From the NCBI GenBank assembly GCA_023078685.1, contig JALGAS010000002.1:4588001-4652000 (forward strand): DNA of 64,000 bases, given 5' to 3'. The position numbers and the translations under genes are program-made. Every line of letters begins with the position of its first letter. Position 1 is the first letter of the stretch. The notes under the pieces are model-generated. The model was not told the origin of the DNA. It worked only from the letters and a program-made list of their open reading frames with translations, and did not search any database. Below, piece by piece: positions 23,539 to 32,835 of the stretch. The DNA is from Neopestalotiopsis rosae (Eukaryota > Ascomycota > Sordariomycetes > Amphisphaeriales > Sporocadaceae).

Positions 23539-26048
23539 AAAGTACCTAGAGAGGAAGGGGAAAAAAAGAATAAGGACGAGATACCTAGATACAAGAATAG
23601 ACTATAGAAAGAGGTGTCAGGGAGTGTTTTCTAGAGAGTCCTTTGCTGCAACGTTAATTAGAATAATAAAACATGAAGAGCATCTCGAGACTCAAATGCG
23701 TTGGTGTGTGTAGTGAGCCTGGACATATTTCATAAACTTAGTTTAACTTTGTGCATCGGTGATACGTAGAGAAAAAGCCCCGGTCAAGTGTCTCCAGGTT
23801 GTCCACCGCCACTTGTGGCTCGCCAATTTCCTGGACCAAGCACCGTTCTTTCCGACACACACCTCCCAAAAGCCCCAAGGCCTGGGGGATTCCACCCACT
23901 GTCAGTCTCTCGGATCCCCAACTCGGCGACCAACCTCCCGCTGAACCTTCCCATTGTCATCTTCCCGTCAGCGCCGTCGGCAGTCACTTGATATTGAGAC
24001 GAGATAAGCCGCATCTAGATTATGATGGCGATTTTGGCGATGCCGTCCAGGCAGCAAGTTTTTCTTCTTCTCGAGTTGCCAGGCCATAGGTGAGGATGCT
24101 CCTTGGCCAGCGAAAGTAATGCAAACTGTCCTGGAAGGGCTACGGCACATCGCTGCAACAATGAACCACCAAACACCTCAACCCTGCTTGGGCACACCTA
24201 CCTACCTACCTACCTGCCTCGATCTTGGTCTAGACTTGTACCTTCGAAAGCGACAGTCGCCATCACCGCGATGGACAGATGCTTCGACGCCGAGCTTGTA
24301 AATCTGTCCTGTTGACTTCACCGACATTCAGCATAGAAATTCATTCCCCACCCCTTTACGCAGAATATGCCAGGACAGCCAGGCGCAGTCAATAGCCGGT
24401 CCAGCCAAGCTCGACCATGATACCTTCTATCCTGCCGCCGCTTGAATTCTCGACACAGCCCGGGACAGCTTGTTGCGATTGCCATGCAACTTGGCCTGAA
24501 ATAACGTCAATCAAATCATGGGTGTCTTGACGTCTCAACCTTTTTTGCTCTATAGTTGCAGTGGACCAACTTCAGCGCTTGCGTTTCAAAGGCAAGGCCA
24601 CAGTAGCAGGCTGCATGCAGTTCATCAGTATCATCTTCTTCGGCGAAGCAATGTACGGTCTTGTGATGGCACCGTCTCACGTTCAAGGGGTCTGCTGGCA
24701 TCTTGCGCGACGGGAATCGAATGCCGTCGGCCTGCCTACTATCGCGCCACTGTTATATGAGCAAGCAGAAACACTTGTGAATACGTCAGGTCCTCTGGGG
24801 TATAGGCATTCTAACCTTCCTTGCCAACCACTCGTCTTGCTTAGATCAACCCTCCGACTACTGCTATATTGCGATATTGCGATAGTCGCATAAGTAAGCT
24901 GTTTGCAATCATTCAGCTGCTACCTACACGGGCGACACTAGCTGTTGTTGTTTTTCTGCGCAAAACTGCCTACGGTGTCCAGCATGTGGGACAAAGACAG
25001 CAATTATGCCCCCAGAGTTGCCATATTGTCTTTGATCGCGAGGTCCATCCAGTCCTGGCGGACTATGATATATGGGCAGTCAATCTTCATTGAACGATCA
25101 TTTTGGGAGATGTAAATGTTTTTTCCAGAGGTCTTGTGGACTGCCAGAGACTGCGCATCGGTGCAGGTGGATTGTCTGCCTGTATGGCTTCAGGGGAGCG
25201 CGGAGGGGTAATATCTCCACGCGATCCTGTTCAGGGTGCATTGGGACTGGGCTTTTAGCAGCTCCTTTCTCATAATTCGAAAATTGCAGGTGAGCAGGGA
25301 TTCTAAGGATCGCTGGAGATTGGAGAATAAGTCTGGTTGCATAAATGCGCCTTGTAGATAGCTTCTTTGTGCTTCTGCTTGACTCGCCGTCGTCACTGTG
25401 CCTTGTCGAGGCTGAGGAGACTCTGGATCTGCTTTGGGACACCCTTAGGCCCAATACCGGAGGCTTTCTCCAGATCCTAAAGCTCGAGTGCTGCACCTCT
25501 ACACGGATGGGCAGACTTGAAGCTTTTTATACTTTCCAAGGAAAGAGGTCTCTAAAATTACGACGCGAACCGATTCTTTTCGCTCTGGAGTTCTGCTCGG
25601 AGCGGGAAGAAGCAACAAGCTCTAATTGCTCGGCCGCCAACGCCGAGTTCTGAGCCATCGTTCAGGCGGGTTTCTGTTCTGTTCGTTCTGGGTGGAGCTA
25701 GCGGGAGTGGCCCACAGACCACCGACCGCGCTCGCGCCTGGGCCTGGACAGTCCAGCAACCGAAAAATCACACGAGTCACCAAGGTTGCGACAGCTCCCG
25801 TTGCTGCTCCCCGACTACCAAATACACACGCGACCAGCTGCTGAGAAGAAGTCATCAGCTCAGGACCCTTGAAAGGCTCAGCATCATCGACCAGAGGCAA
25901 CAGCAGGCAATCAAGCGCTGCTTGTTGGGACATCATTTCCGGCAGCTGCAGGCAATGGGAGCCGCACCCATGTCGCTCGGCTAAGTTTCCGTCTTTGCTC
26001 GCTGGCACTAAAAATCCGCTGTACTGCACTGAGTGAGCTCTCTCCAAT
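23539..26048. other. Intergenic segment between NRPS and CTK1-type kinase
   Basis: No recognisable gene. It holds the NRPS 3' end (AATAAA-like hexamers near 23660), a short CTAC microsatellite near 24200-24220 and, towards the right, the promoter and leader of the kinase gene. Open frames near 25.6-26.0 kb have no family resemblance. Confidence 0.5.
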
Positions 26049-29000
26049 ATGGACGTCGCCGACAGAGACCCGGACCCTCGATCAGGTCCTGCACACCACC
26101 GCAAGGCGCCATTCCCGCCGAGATCCCGCCCACATTACCAACGGCGTCCAGACGAGCATGCTCGAGATGTGGTCATGAACCGCAGCGACGAACAACAAAG
26201 AGATCGGGGCCGGTCTGAACGCGAGCCTCGAGCTCCGCACGAAAGTTCCCACGATAGGACACGCTCCATCTCCCCAGCCTCGAGGCGGCCAGGCGCCTTC
26301 CGGGACCGTGATCTTCCACGCGACGGGTGGCGCGACGATTTTCGTGATAGAGACGACATACCAAAAGGGCCCCGCCATAGGTCGCGTTCCCCAGGCTCGC
26401 CCGGCAAGAGGCGAAGAAGCCCCAGTCCCGGACCACATCGCAGCCTCAAAAAGTCTAAGCGTGAGAGGGAGCGAGAAAAGCGACGGGCTAGAAGAGCCCG
26501 ACATCGAAATTCATCTGCCCACCGACGGTCTCGCTCACCATACGACAGCTACCATCGCTCAGATAGACCTGGTCCCTCGGGTGCGCAGCGTACAGAACGA
26601 CGCAGCCAGTCGCCTCACTTCTCTCGTCAGGCTGGCGCCGAGAGGGACGTATCACCACATGCACGATCCCGCCGAAACTCGTTGACGAGTAATCGTGACC
26701 GCGACCGTGATCGATCTCCGAGAGCAGAATCTCGTCATTCACAGCTGTCTCGTGCTCACTCTCCCCTTCCACCTACTCACTCTGAGGCGGGATCGTACTC
26801 CCGTCGCTCTCCTTCTCCAACGCACGAGCCTACCACCTTTCACCGCCCGCCTCGCTCCCCGCGTATGGACCGCCCGCCCCCAACAGGGCCCTCGGCTTCT
26901 CGTAAGAAGAAACGTCGGGATAGAGAAGATCCACGCAATGGTAAACGTGGAGGACAGCCCTCATCCGGAGCCAACAGTATCCAGGTGAATACAAGTCGGA
27001 GAGGCGATCCGCGAAGCGGTTTTGGTTCACAGCCTCCGCCTTTCGCCTCGAGGCGTGATTCGCGTCGTAGTCAATCGCCGCCCTACAATGCATATGATAA
27101 CTCCCGTCATGGCTCGCCAGATCCTCGGTCGCCCCGCAGCCCTTCAGGTCAGACGGATGGACGGAGCTATGAGCAAGTCTCGCCCCGAGATGCTCCATCA
27201 GGTCCTCGGCAGGGCAATCTATCACCACTCCAACCCCCAACAGGCCCTGCTCAAGCCGGACGTGGTTTTTCGAGAAGCGGCTTCCGAGGTGGTAGCTTCA
27301 GCTCAACACGTTCTGAAAGCCGAGGTGGTTTCAACCCACCATCGGGTCCTGCTGCCGGTAGGACACAGACCAATCACTCTGGCGAAACCACACCTGATCG
27401 ACCAACACTAACCCAGTCCGATGCTGCATTCGATGAGAAGGTTGACAACCCAGAAGACAACTCCGATGTGCAGATCAGAGAATCGCACAACGACGACACC
27501 CACACAGATGAAAAGGACAAGGAACAAGAACAATCTCAGAGTCAACAGCCTGCACCTGGCCCACCGGCTAGTACACCCACTGGGCCGAGGATCAGCTTTT
27601 CACTCAAGGCAACTTCAAAGACTCAAGTGACCGCCCCCAAGCCGGAAATCTCCCAGAAGTTTAGCGCAGCACCTCCGAGGAGAGATCCACAGCCAGTGGA
27701 CGATCGGAGTACCAGAGACCGTGATCTGCCCAAGGATACGCCGACAGGGCCATCGTCGTCTAGAGCACGACATGAACCCGATCATCATGGTAGACACCGG
27801 GCGCCGGAACCTCCTAGGGGCCCACGGCAGCCCGAGTCATCTCGGGGTCCACGACATCCCGAGCCCTCGAAGGGGCCACGAGACCATGACATCGCCAGAG
27901 GCCCACGGCATCCGGAGCCGCCCAGAGGTCCCCGTCAACCCCGAATGCGAAAGGTCAAGAAAATTGAACGGCGACTGAAACCCAAGCCAAGGCTCTCCGA
28001 TACCCTGGCCAAATCTGAGTCTCCATTCTTCAGAAAGCCTGGCAACGAGTCAGTGGTTGGATCTGGCACATATGGCAAAGTGTTCAAAGGAAAACACGTT
28101 TATACTAACAGACTTGTCGCATTGAAAAAGATACGTATGGAGGGTGAGAAGGATGGATTCCCAGTCACGGCAGTGCGCGAGATCAAGCTGCTTCAATCAT
28201 TACGCCATGAAAACATTGTCGCTTTACAGGAGGTCATGATTGAGAAAGATGCTTGTTATATGGTATTTGAGTATCTTTCTCATGACTTGACCGGCCTTCT
28301 GAACCATCCAACTTTCATCCTGGATGCAGCTCAGAAAAAGCACCTTGCCAAGCAGCTCTTTGAAGGTCTAGACTACTTGCACGCCAGAGGGGTTCTGCAT
28401 CGAGATATCAAGGCTGCAAATATCCTCGTGAGCAGCGATGGAATACTCAAGCTTGCCGATTTCGGTCTGGCACGCTTTTACACCAAACATCACCGGAATG
28501 ACTACACGAACCGTGTCATCACGATTTGGTACAGATCTCCGGAACTACTGCTGGGCGAGACCCAATACACGGCGGCTGTCGATGTTTGGAGTGCAGCATG
28601 TGTCATGGTTGAGATTTTCACACGCCATGCCATATTCCCTGGCGATGGAACAGAAATCAATCAGCTCGATAAGATATATGCCATCATGGGTACACCCAAC
28701 AAGTCGGACTGGCCTGACCTCACCAAGATGGAGTGGTTTGAGCTTCTCAGACCTGGGTACCGCAAGCCTAGTGTTTTCGCGGAAAAGTACAAAGAGAAAG
28801 TACCAGCCGCAGCATTCGAACTCTTGGCTTCCATGTTCCATTACGATCCAGCCAAGAGACCATCTGCCGCTGAGGTTTTAGCACATCCTTATTTCACGAC
28901 GGAGATGCCCCCGCCGCGACAAGCTAAGGAGTAAGTCACATGAATCCTCCGAGCTCGCTCAAGTATGTACTAACCATTAATAGACTTGCCCAGATTCAGG

Positions 29001-29248
29001 GCGAGTGGCACGAGTTCGAGTCCAAGGCACTCCGCAAGGAAAAGGAGAAGAAGGAACGACAGGAGCGCCAAGAACGAGAGGCCCGACGTGCAGCGCAGGC
29101 CAAAGAAGCGGCCAAGACCGAACGTGATGCTGCGCCGAAGGACAACGACAGAAAACGACCGGTGCCGTCGCCAGACAACCGGGATACTAAAAGGCTTCAT
29201 GTGGAAGAGCGACCGTCGTCATCGGACAGGCCGGCGGACGCTGCATAG
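26049..29248 (+). CDS. ctk1: CTD-kinase alpha subunit-like protein kinase (CTK1/CDK12 type)
   Basis: Two exons, 26049-28930 and 28984-29248, with a 53-nt intron (GTAAGT donor, TACTAAC branch, TAG acceptor), give 1048 aa. Residues 1-640 are a low-complexity Arg/Ser/Pro/Asp-rich region (many SR, RD and PRGP motifs). The kinase domain spans about 655-945: GSGTYG loop near 670, VALKK lysine, PVTAVRE C-helix near 703, HRDIKAAN near 783, DFG near 803, activation-loop Thr in YTNRV, and YRSPE near 828. PVTAVRE is a variant of the PITAIRE signature of CDK12/13 and yeast Ctk1. These phosphorylate Ser2 of the RNA polymerase II CTD during elongation, with cyclin partners. The second exon encodes a charged Lys/Glu/Arg coiled-coil-like tail. 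An RS-rich extension is typical of CDK12-like kinases. CDK9/Bur1 is a less likely alternative. Confidence 0.88.
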
Positions 29249-29479
29249 TTTAGTGGCTTTGCCTTGCCATTGAGAGTTAAGATGAGGTCTTCTGGATGTT
29301 AACGTGTAATGGCAAGCGAGGGATTTGCATTATAGATCAAATCTGATATACCATATCATTATGACATGATTCCTGGTTGAAGACCTGAGTGCCGAGCGTT
29401 CAGCGATTTTATCTGTTCATGACAGCTGTTAGCAGTAGAAGAAGCCCGGATTACTCATTTGTGCCAAGGTGGAGAGGGA

Positions 29480-29550
29480 AATGCTCAGTACAACAATGAC
29501 AATAACCCTCAGTGGCGTGGCCTCGGGTGGTGAAAGTTCATCATGGCGAT
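29480..29550 (-). ncRNA. Box C/D snoRNA, host intron 11 (in a GC-AG intron)
   Basis: Box C ATGATGA is at 29538-29544 and box D CTGA at 29485-29488. An internal CTGA after CCACGCCA is D'-like. The terminal stem is weak. Box D is 72 nt from the 3' splice site at 29413. The intron has a GCAAGA donor at 29599. The target is unassigned. Confidence 0.65.
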
Positions 29551-29737
29551 AAATATGTAGGTGATACTAAAAGAATGTCCAAGAAAGGGGGCATCTTGCC
29601 TCGTGATGTATATCAAAAACTCAACGCAGTGTCGAGGCAATGGCAGTGTCCCTCTCAATATGCCGGTTGACCTGTGTCGTATCGTCAGCTACCAGATGAT
29701 GAAAGCATTCTGATTTGGAAGTGAATTGGAAGTTCAA

Positions 29738-29828
29738 AAGCTCAGTTGAAAAGAGGGAGATTAGTCATCAGAAGGAGCGTTATAAACGCCACTTTAAGAA
29801 AGCACTTGGTCGTCATCATCACCGCCAG
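29738..29828 (-). ncRNA. Box C/D snoRNA, host intron 10; U18-like guide
   Basis: Box C GTGATGA is at 29816-29822 and box D CTGA at 29742-29745, with a GGC/GCU terminal stem and an internal CTGATGA. The guide CTCTTTTCAA directly before box D is complementary to TTGAAAAGAG of 25S rRNA, the region I recall as the U18 target (yeast Am649). Box D is 70 nt from the 3' splice site. Confidence 0.82.
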
Positions 29829-30039
29829 TGTTATACGCAGTGTATAGGAAAAGTCCACGAGTAGGTTCAAGAGAAGAGCCAGGGAGAATCTTTCTTACCA
29901 TGTGTCTTCGAATGAGTGTACCAAGTAGTCCGACAGGTTGTTTCGCCCGCGTGCTCTCTAGTATGATCTGTAGGTGCCCAAACGTCAACTAACAGACATG
30001 ATGGAAACCGATCCAGTGGAGGAGTCAAATTGTTCTTCG

Positions 30040-30125
30040 AGTGCTCAGATGCGATAACGATATTGATCATCAGCGTAGCGCCACGCGCGCCGCCTCTAGA
30101 TTCATACTCGGATCATCATAGCAAG
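30040..30125 (-). ncRNA. Box C/D snoRNA, host intron 9; 18S guide
   Basis: Box C ATGATGA is at 30113-30119 and box D CTGA at 30045-30048, with a GC/GC terminal stem and an internal CTGATGAT. The guide TCGTTATCGCA next to box D is complementary over 11 nt to TGCGATAACGA, a segment I recall as conserved in fungal 18S rRNA. The nucleotide picked by the plus-five rule is the second G of GCG, which I do not recall as methylated in yeast. Box D is 77 nt from the 3' splice site. Confidence 0.8.
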
Positions 30126-30319
30126 TTTTAAGATACAGGGCAATTTCCATGTACCAATGTGGTGGATGGGGGGAAAGAGGATCAGCTTACCGTGTGGTCC
30201 AAGTGACTGTGTCAGCTTGTCTAGTGCAAGTTGCACCCATTATTTGCACTGCATGTGTCAAGTTGTCAGCTATTCAGGCATAAAAGAAGCGCCCAGTGGA
30301 ATCAGAAGTAGAACTTTGA

Positions 30320-30402
30320 GTGCTCAGAATTACGTCTCTTGTGAATCATCGGTGTCACCCCGTGGGCTTCGCCTCCAAACAACCGGTTGATCATCATTGC
30401 AA
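30320..30402 (-). ncRNA. Box C/D snoRNA, host intron 8
   Basis: Box C ATGATGA is at 30391-30397 and box D CTGA at 30324-30327. Box D is 75 nt from the 3' splice site. The guide AGAGACGTAATT shares only eight contiguous complementary bases with the conserved 18S segment ATTACGTC, which is too short to assign a target. Confidence 0.75.
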
Positions 30403-30605
30403 GATCTCAAGTGATGAGGACTGCCATACACGGGATAGCAGAAACAGGAAGGCGGTGTCGACTTACTCTGCCTCTCGAATGGACTGTGTGCGATCCTGCT
30501 TCTGACCAGTGGTTGCTCTGCCATTGTTCAATCTAGTATTCGTAACAACCGTAAGCAGTCGGATATAAAGATAGGAACTCAATCTGGGAGGGAAATTTGG
30601 GATTA

Positions 30606-30696
30606 TGGGTTCAGAACGCAATCGTCATTTTATACGTCATCAGCTAAGCACCCTGGGTGCTGCCTCGGACAGCTTCAGATCTTGTGATCATTGCCA
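30606..30696 (-). ncRNA. Box C/D snoRNA, host intron 7
   Basis: A box C variant ATGATCA is at 30685-30691 and box D CTGA at 30611-30614. Internal CTGA and CTGATGA boxes are present, and TGG/CCA can form a terminal stem. Box D is 78 nt from the 3' splice site. The guide GACGATTGCGTT is unassigned. Confidence 0.68.
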
Positions 30697-30933
30697 ATGT
30701 GTATGAATACGGTGTTTGATGAGGGAGGACAAAGGCAAATGGCTCACCATGCGGCTTGATGACTGCAGTGAATATTCTTCTTCTTCCTGCCTGCTGCTGG
30801 CTCGAGCTGAAAGGGGGAATATTGTACGTTGTTTGGACTGTCGGAGTCACTTGCCTGCCAGCGAAAGTAATCATGTCAGCATTCATGAACAAAGCAAGAG
30901 ATTGGAGTCTTGTAGACACATGTGTGTGTGTTG

Positions 30934-31019
30934 TAGCTCAGAAAAATCATGAGTCCGTCAGCAAGAAGCGCATTGTACGCTTCTTTCAAAAGCTTCAGCA
31001 AGTTTGTCATCACAGCCTG
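30934..31019 (-). ncRNA. Box C/D snoRNA, host intron 6
   Basis: Box C GTGATGA is at 31007-31013 and box D CTGA at 30938-30941, with two internal CTGA copies. Box D is 83 nt from the 3' splice site. The internal segment AATGCGCTTCTTG before a CTGA is close to the D' guide of the intron 5 snoRNA, suggesting that the two arose by duplication. The target is unassigned. Confidence 0.78.
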
Positions 31020-31246
31020 AAGTTGTGGGTGCCCCAGAACAAAGAGAAAGGTGGATGAGCGTACCGTGAGCACTGACTGCAGTGCTGCCTGGGGAAATTG
31101 TCTTGTTGCGATTGCCATTGTACGGGGTCAAGAGACTTGGTGTACTCGTCCAAGGTATTCCGTCAGGCTGATTCATCTGTGAGAGGTCCCGTCTGTCAGC
31201 GATCGTATACAACTACAAAGCCTAGATGGAAAACGCATGTTTATTG

Positions 31247-31328
31247 TAGCTCAGATCACTTGAAGATCATCAGCAAGGAGCGCATCTTGCAGCCCTTTCG
31301 AGATGACAATCCTTCTCATCACAGCTAG
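31247..31328 (-). ncRNA. Box C/D snoRNA, host intron 5
   Basis: Box C GTGATGA is at 31316-31322 and box D CTGA at 31251-31254. A perfect TAGC/GCTA terminal stem and an internal CTGATGAT give D'/C'-like boxes. Box D is 74 nt from the 3' splice site. The guide upstream of D' (GATGCGCTCCTTG) resembles that of the intron 6 snoRNA. The target is unassigned. Confidence 0.8.
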
Positions 31329-31557
31329 AAGACCTGTTTGTCTCAGGACAAGAGGGAAAAAGTATCGAGCGTACCGTGAGTGAATTCGCAATCCTTTGAA
31401 GGAAGTTATCGGTCGTCCTTGTTATCGTGTGCGAATGGAAGGTAGTGGGTATAATTCTAAGATGAGATCCGGCATATTCGGTTTCCTATGGCAAGGTCCA
31501 ATTCGTCAGCTACTGTATACGATAATTTGAGGCTGCGTAAATGATGAGTGTTTTGGG

Positions 31558-31643
31558 ATGGCTCAGAATCATGACAAACGTGAAATCATGGTTACTGGAA
31601 CAGTGTAGCGTTTTCATTAAAACCAGCGTACTCATCAGTGCCG
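31558..31643 (-). ncRNA. Box C/D snoRNA, host intron 4
   Basis: Box C CTGATGA (C instead of purine at position 1) is at 31632-31638 and box D CTGA at 31563-31566, with a GGC/GCC terminal stem. Box D is 77 nt from the 3' splice site. The guide GTTTGTCATGATT is unassigned. Confidence 0.75.
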
Positions 31644-31845
31644 GATAATTGAGGTCAAAGGCTGAAGGAAAGATATCTTTGCTTACCACACACTGGTCCT
31701 TTTCTGAATGGTGCTATGCAAAGTTCCGTTGAAGAGGGACTGGTGGAATCGTGATCAGGGAGTTACCGCATTGTCCTGTTCCAGTCAAAATGTCAGCCAT
31801 GTTAATACAGCGAATATATGAGTTGGGTTAGAGGAATATTTAGTA

Positions 31846-31941
31846 GGGCTCAGAGATTTGTCTGTTGAATGGGTAATCAGAGGCAGCGCTTGGTCCAGCG
31901 AGCAGCTTCATTCCAAGAGTAAGTTTTGTCATCATAGCCGA
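31846..31941 (-). ncRNA. Box C/D snoRNA, host intron 3; snR55/U33-like guide
   Basis: Box C ATGATGA is at 31929-31935 and box D CTGA at 31850-31853, with a GGC/GCC terminal stem and an internal CTGA. The ten bases CAGACAAATC next to box D are complementary to GATTTGTCTG of 18S rRNA. By the box D plus five rule the target is the U of GAUU that corresponds, from memory, to yeast 18S Um1269, the snR55 (human U33) site. Box D is 74 nt from the 3' splice site. Confidence 0.85.
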
Positions 31942-32127
31942 AGACATTGTGTTCTTTGTTGAGATGCAAAGTATGAACTGACTTACCATGAGTGGTGGTA
32001 GCTTGTCGAGATCATTGTTGCAGTGCTGACTGCATGGGGTATAAGGATAGCATTTTTGACTGAACGTATCCACTGTTAGTATTAATATTTTGGACTGGGC
32101 TGTCAAGTCTCGAGTGATATGTGTTAA

Positions 32128-32214
32128 AAGCTCAGTAGGATCTCCATAGTCAATCATATTCAGCTGCAGCACGCAAGGCGCAACCTCAAACCATTAATTG
32201 GTTCATCACAGCAA
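32128..32214 (-). ncRNA. Box C/D snoRNA, host intron 2
   Basis: Box C GTGATGA is at 32203-32209 and box D CTGA at 32132-32135, flanked by GC/GC ends that can pair. An internal CTGA (D'-like) is present. Box D is 72 nt from the 3' splice site. The guide next to box D (TATGGAGATCCTA) is not assigned to a target. Confidence 0.75.
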
Positions 32215-32384
32215 GCACCCCAAGTTTCTCGGGCGATTCAATAAGAAGAAGGTCAACTTACTAGATATATCAGACTTAACCCCACGAGGCATGTCGCTCA
32301 CTGCGTTTGGTTGTTCTGTTTCGCTCAGCTTGTTAGCAGATTGCCTGGTCAAGGAGATTTGGTGGGTTCAAAGGCAAGGTAAAA

Positions 32385-32465
32385 TGGCAAATCAGAATTC
32401 AAGCGAGTGTGTCTTCAACGTTTTCAGACAGCTGAGCAGAGGTTTTTCTGTAATCATTTCCAAAT
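32385..32465 (-). ncRNA. Box C/D snoRNA candidate, host intron 1
   Basis: Weakest member of the set. Box C-like ATGATTA is at 32451-32457 and box D CTGA at 32392-32395 (minus strand), with an internal CTGA and a TGG/CCA pairing that could close a terminal stem. Box D is 77 nt from the 3' splice site at 32315, the same as in the other introns, which supports it. I recognise no rRNA match. Confidence 0.5.
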
Positions 32466-32824
32466 AAATAAGTTTGACCCTTCTTCCATAAAACCCTCAC
32501 GGATGACGCTGGGTGAAGGAGTCAATGATAGAAGTAAAAGTCTCTTACCTTGAACTGAGAGATGGGCGCCGACATTATGGACCTTTGAAGATAGACTGGG
32601 TCGCCGACCATGTGCTTAATGTGCAAGTATTGAAAATGTGTCGGCGGAAAAGCTGAAAGGTATGTCAAAGCAAGTGTAATAGTCGGCGAGGTGTGTGTAG
32701 TCAAAGTCGGGTGGTAGAACAAGTGTTGGGATGGGAGTGGGAATGTGGATGAGAGAACAAATGTGTGCTGGAAAAATTGGGTGATAGAATTGAAGGTGTC
32801 TGCAGAATTCTGCCATTGTGCCTA

Positions 32825-32835
32825 CCTTTATACTT
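32825..32835 (-). promoter_or_regulatory. Possible TATA element of the snoRNA host gene
   Basis: On the minus strand the sequence reads AGTATAAAG just upstream of a CT/CA-rich stretch that precedes the first inferred donor (32548). The spacing would place the transcript start near 32.76-32.80 kb. No other promoter evidence was found. Confidence 0.35.

Larger units (their letters stand above)
29270..32800 (-). ncRNA. Multi-intronic box C/D snoRNA host transcript (12 exons, 11 snoRNA introns)
   Basis: The model on the minus strand has exons ~32800-32549, 32314-32262, 32059-31987, 31775-31687, 31485-31375, 31176-31065, 30854-30748, 30532-30467, 30248-30191, 29967-29899, 29671-29600 and 29412 to about 29270. 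The 11 introns are 187-234 nt, far longer than introns of the neighbouring protein genes. Ten donors are GTAAG-, GTGAG- or GTACG-like and the eleventh is GCAAGA (a GC-AG intron). Most acceptors follow a CTAAC/CTGAC branch within about 10-25 nt. Every intron holds one box C/D element. The spliced exons (53-112 nt) show no continuous reading frame: after the first exon the next one stops quickly. I therefore infer a non-coding host like the vertebrate UHG/GAS5 genes. Outer ends are approximate. It converges with the CTK1-type gene. Confidence 0.8.

Noticed and set aside
25622..26104. 160-codon minus-strand open frame upstream of the CTK1-type gene
   Set aside because: It overlaps the promoter, leader and start of the kinase gene, has no recognisable motif, and is best explained as a chance open frame.
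29270..32800. Reading the 300-nt array as a repeat-exon protein gene
   Set aside because: Some exons are open in one frame (for example 31485-31375 and 31176-31065), but the phases do not chain and the first exons run into stops. The conserved parts are the intronic C/D boxes rather than codons.
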